DNA of 64,000 bases from Allolobophora icterica (Eukaryota; Annelida; Clitellata; Crassiclitellata; Lumbricidae), in NCBI GenBank assembly GCA_963556255.1, contig OY744610.1:12882088-12946087 (forward strand), given 5' to 3'. Under the pieces are notes generated by a model. It saw only the letters and a list, made by a program, of their open reading frames with translations. It was not told where the DNA came from and did not search any database. This document shows, piece after piece, positions 61,503-64,000 of this stretch. The position numbers and the translations under genes are program-made. The number at the start of each line of letters is the position of its first letter. Position 1 is the stretch's first letter.

Positions 61503-62162
61503 AACAGAGAGGGAGCGGGAAGACAAGTAAGACTGGAACCAGGGTAGAGCAGTGTCAGAGACGCCAAATCAAGAGGACAGACGTAGATCGAAGTAGTTCA
61601 TGATCTATGGTATCGAAAGCGGCAGAGATGTCGAGGAGACAGAAACAGGAGACTTGTTGATGACTAACACCAGAGACCAGTCTGTTTATCATACAGAGAG
61701 ACAAGGAGAGTTTCTGTTGAGTGGTGTTTAGTAAATCCAGATTGGTGGGGGTTGAGGAGTGAGTTACAAGAAAGGTAGTCATTCATCCGGTTGAGGACAA
61801 TGTGTTCAGTTAGTTTGGATAAAAAGGAAAGATTGGAGATGGGGCGATAGTTTGAGAGGTTTTCCTTGTCGAGATTAGCTTTTTTGAGGAGGGGGGGGGG
61901 TGACAAGAGAATGCTTAAAGGCGGTGGGGGAAGCGACCAGTAGAGAGAGAGAGAGGTTGATTATTTTTGTGATGACAGGAACCAGAACAGAGACACAGTC
62001 TTTGAGAAGAGAGGTGGGAATAGGATCGAGTTCACATTGTTTGTTATGGAGAGAATTTAGTAGGCGTGACACTTCTGATTCAGAGGTTGGGAGAAGAGTT
62101 AGGAGAGAAGACTGAGAGGCAGGCGGAGTGGGATTAAGCTGATACACTGATTCGGTGCTACA
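61503..62162 (-). mobile_element. L2/CR1-like LINE fragment, antisense
   Basis: Minus-strand translation in two frames gives SEVSRLLNSLHNKQCELDPI, then ANLDKENLSNYRPISNLSFL, NPHQSGFTKHHSTETLLVSL and ISAAFDTIDHELL. It is nearly the same family as the copy-1 LINE at 10186-12695. It has frameshifts and is truncated at both sides, bounded by the 69-bp duplicate and by a DNA-element end. Confidence 0.85.
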
Positions 62163-62830
62163 CACTTAGAAATAAGCTTACCAGACGTTGCTAAAAGGTA
62201 AGGTAAGCTACCTCATGAAAGGCCACCTTATTAGAGCAGGCTCCAGTAACTTCAGCTTACTACAGACTTACTCTGGCAGCCTGCAAGTAACCTCAGGTTA
62301 CTCCACGCTATGATTGGAGGGTCTTGCACGTACGTTACTTCAAAGTAGGTAGAGTAATGTTTTGAGAATTTACAAATGTTGAAAATTCAATAGAATTAAT
62401 TTAGAATAGTAAAAATTATTAAACAAATGTATTTGTTGGTTTGTGGAAGAGCAAAAAATAAATGAAAACCAATTGTACGCAAAACGTAGTTGCGGTACAA
62501 CCATGCAAACCGAGCGTCTACGAGTTGGTTAAATAATTTTAGTAAGCAAGTAATTTAACATTTTATATATTATGCAATGTTTTCACGTGAGAACAAACGC
62601 GGACAGTATTATTAGAGCAAATTTGTAACTTTTGAACAGTACTTAGCGCGGAGCGCTGCGTTCGCATGAATACAACAAATGAGCTTCACGAGCGCTCAAT
62701 CGCTGCGGCGTTTTGATGCTGGTCGTGTAACATTTTACCACAAAATTCACTGTAAGCTTATATAGAAACGCCTAAACTGACACGCAATCAGATAGAAAAA
62801 AATAAAACCTATTTATTCACAATACAAACA
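62163..62830. mobile_element. Left end of a DNA element related to the 13.2-kb element
   Basis: It starts CACACTTAGAAATAAGC after TA, compared with CACTGTTAGAAATA at 32213. Subterminal motifs GTAACTTCAGCTTACT and GTAACCTCAGGTTACT are palindromic like the TTTACAG array of the larger element, but in a different sequence. Further in, CATTTTACCACAAAATTCAC and ACTGACACGCAATCAGA parallel TATTTTACCAAGACATTCAC and CACACGCATTCAGA at about 32660-32720. No right end was located. Confidence 0.5.
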
Positions 62831-63060
62831 GTATTTAGCATATACATAATGAGAAACAGGATTAGGCTAAAATTGTACATGGGTGACAAGTGGGCTCATG
62901 GGCTTGGGCTGCCCCGTCGAACCCATTTAGGCTTGAAGTCAGAAGCCCATTTATCGACATTTGCAATGTTCGACCTTTTTGTGGGCGAGAAGTTGGCTTA
63001 TAGGCCCGGGCTGCCGAAATCGAGCATACTTGGGTTAGATGGGTAGATAGAATGACTGAC
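62830..63060. repeat. Imperfect tandem pair
   Basis: Two related segments (TGGGCTCATGGGCTTGGGCT at 62891 and TTGGCTTATAGGCCCGGGCT at 62994) lie about 100 bp apart. No gene is called. Confidence 0.4.
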
Positions 63061-63077
63061 TGAATGAATGAGTGAGT

Positions 63078-63735
<658 letters not shown>

Positions 63736-63739
63736 ACTG

Positions 63740-64000
63740 TTTGATGTAGGGAGGTACCGGTAAGGGATTAGTGGAGACGCGTTAGGGAGGTCGTTAATGA
63801 AGATAAGGAATAACAGAGGTCCTAAGTTCGATCCTTGGGGAATACCAAAGCGAACCGTTTGGGTCACTGAGTATACGCCGTCGCAGTAGACCAGCTATGA
63901 CCTGTTCTCGAGGAAATTTTCAAACCACTTAAGCTGGATTCCTCTTATACCGTAGTTCATAAGTTTAGTAAGTAAGATTTTATGGCCGACCCTATCAAAG
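63740..64000 (-). mobile_element. LINE reverse-transcriptase fragment, antisense, runs off the window
   Basis: Minus-strand translation reads LTKLMNYGIRGIQLKWFENF, then VTQTVRFGIPQGSNLGPLLF and LIFINDLPNA. This is the RT region just before the catalytic YADD in jockey/CR1-type LINEs. The upstream part lies outside the window; the downstream part is replaced by the GA/GT repeat. Confidence 0.85.

Overview
This window is animal nuclear DNA, probably from a marine invertebrate. The reasons are dense nested transposons (hAT, Tc1/mariner-like, piggyBac, RTE-like and L2/CR1-like LINEs), tRNA-derived SINEs, long di-, tri- and tetranucleotide repeats, and coding exons bounded by splice-acceptor-like sequences. 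No operons, bacterial-type genes or CRISPR arrays are visible. The species cannot be fixed from sequence alone.

The core of the window (about 0 to 48 kb) is a tandem array of one gene family: large Mab-21-domain proteins of the cGAS/cGLR-like nucleotidyltransferase superfamily. One copy is intact (19197-22067, 956 codons in a single coding exon). Four relatives are decayed: a short fragment near 2.3 kb (copy 0), copy 1 (about 6.43-14.13 kb), copy 3 (26.31-27.56 kb) and copy 4 (31.35-46.67 kb). The 3' flanks pair copy 2 with copy 3 and copy 1 with copy 4, so the array grew by duplication of at least two unit types. Each copy serves as an empty-site reference for the others, which allows base-level calls of insertion junctions.

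The dead copies are broken by insertions. Copy 1 carries a 1.87-kb hAT element (with a nested RTE fragment and a foldback element), a 2.5-kb L2/CR1-like LINE and a 0.5-kb insertion. Its 3' flank holds a Tc1/mariner-like element and a piggyBac element that itself contains a hAT-like MITE. Copy 4 is split by a 13.2-kb element with CACTG termini and a TA target duplication. That element ends in an array of short palindromic motifs and carries two related sets of exon-like segments, SINEs, MITEs and LINE fragments.

From 48 to 56 kb the sequence is almost wholly nested DNA transposons, then an antisense LINE. From 56.3 to 59.2 kb on the minus strand there are two terminal-exon-like reading frames, one resembling an NHL/beta-propeller protein and one an unrecognised small domain. 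From 59 to 64 kb there are (TA)n, GATA and CT repeats, tandem duplications, LINE fragments and the left end of another DNA element.

The most unusual signal is a set of three foldback-type elements (79-1695 and flanks, 7185-7472, 49987-50703). Their inverted ends are arrays of 15-bp units with different sequences but a common layout, and two of them share the same terminal motif.
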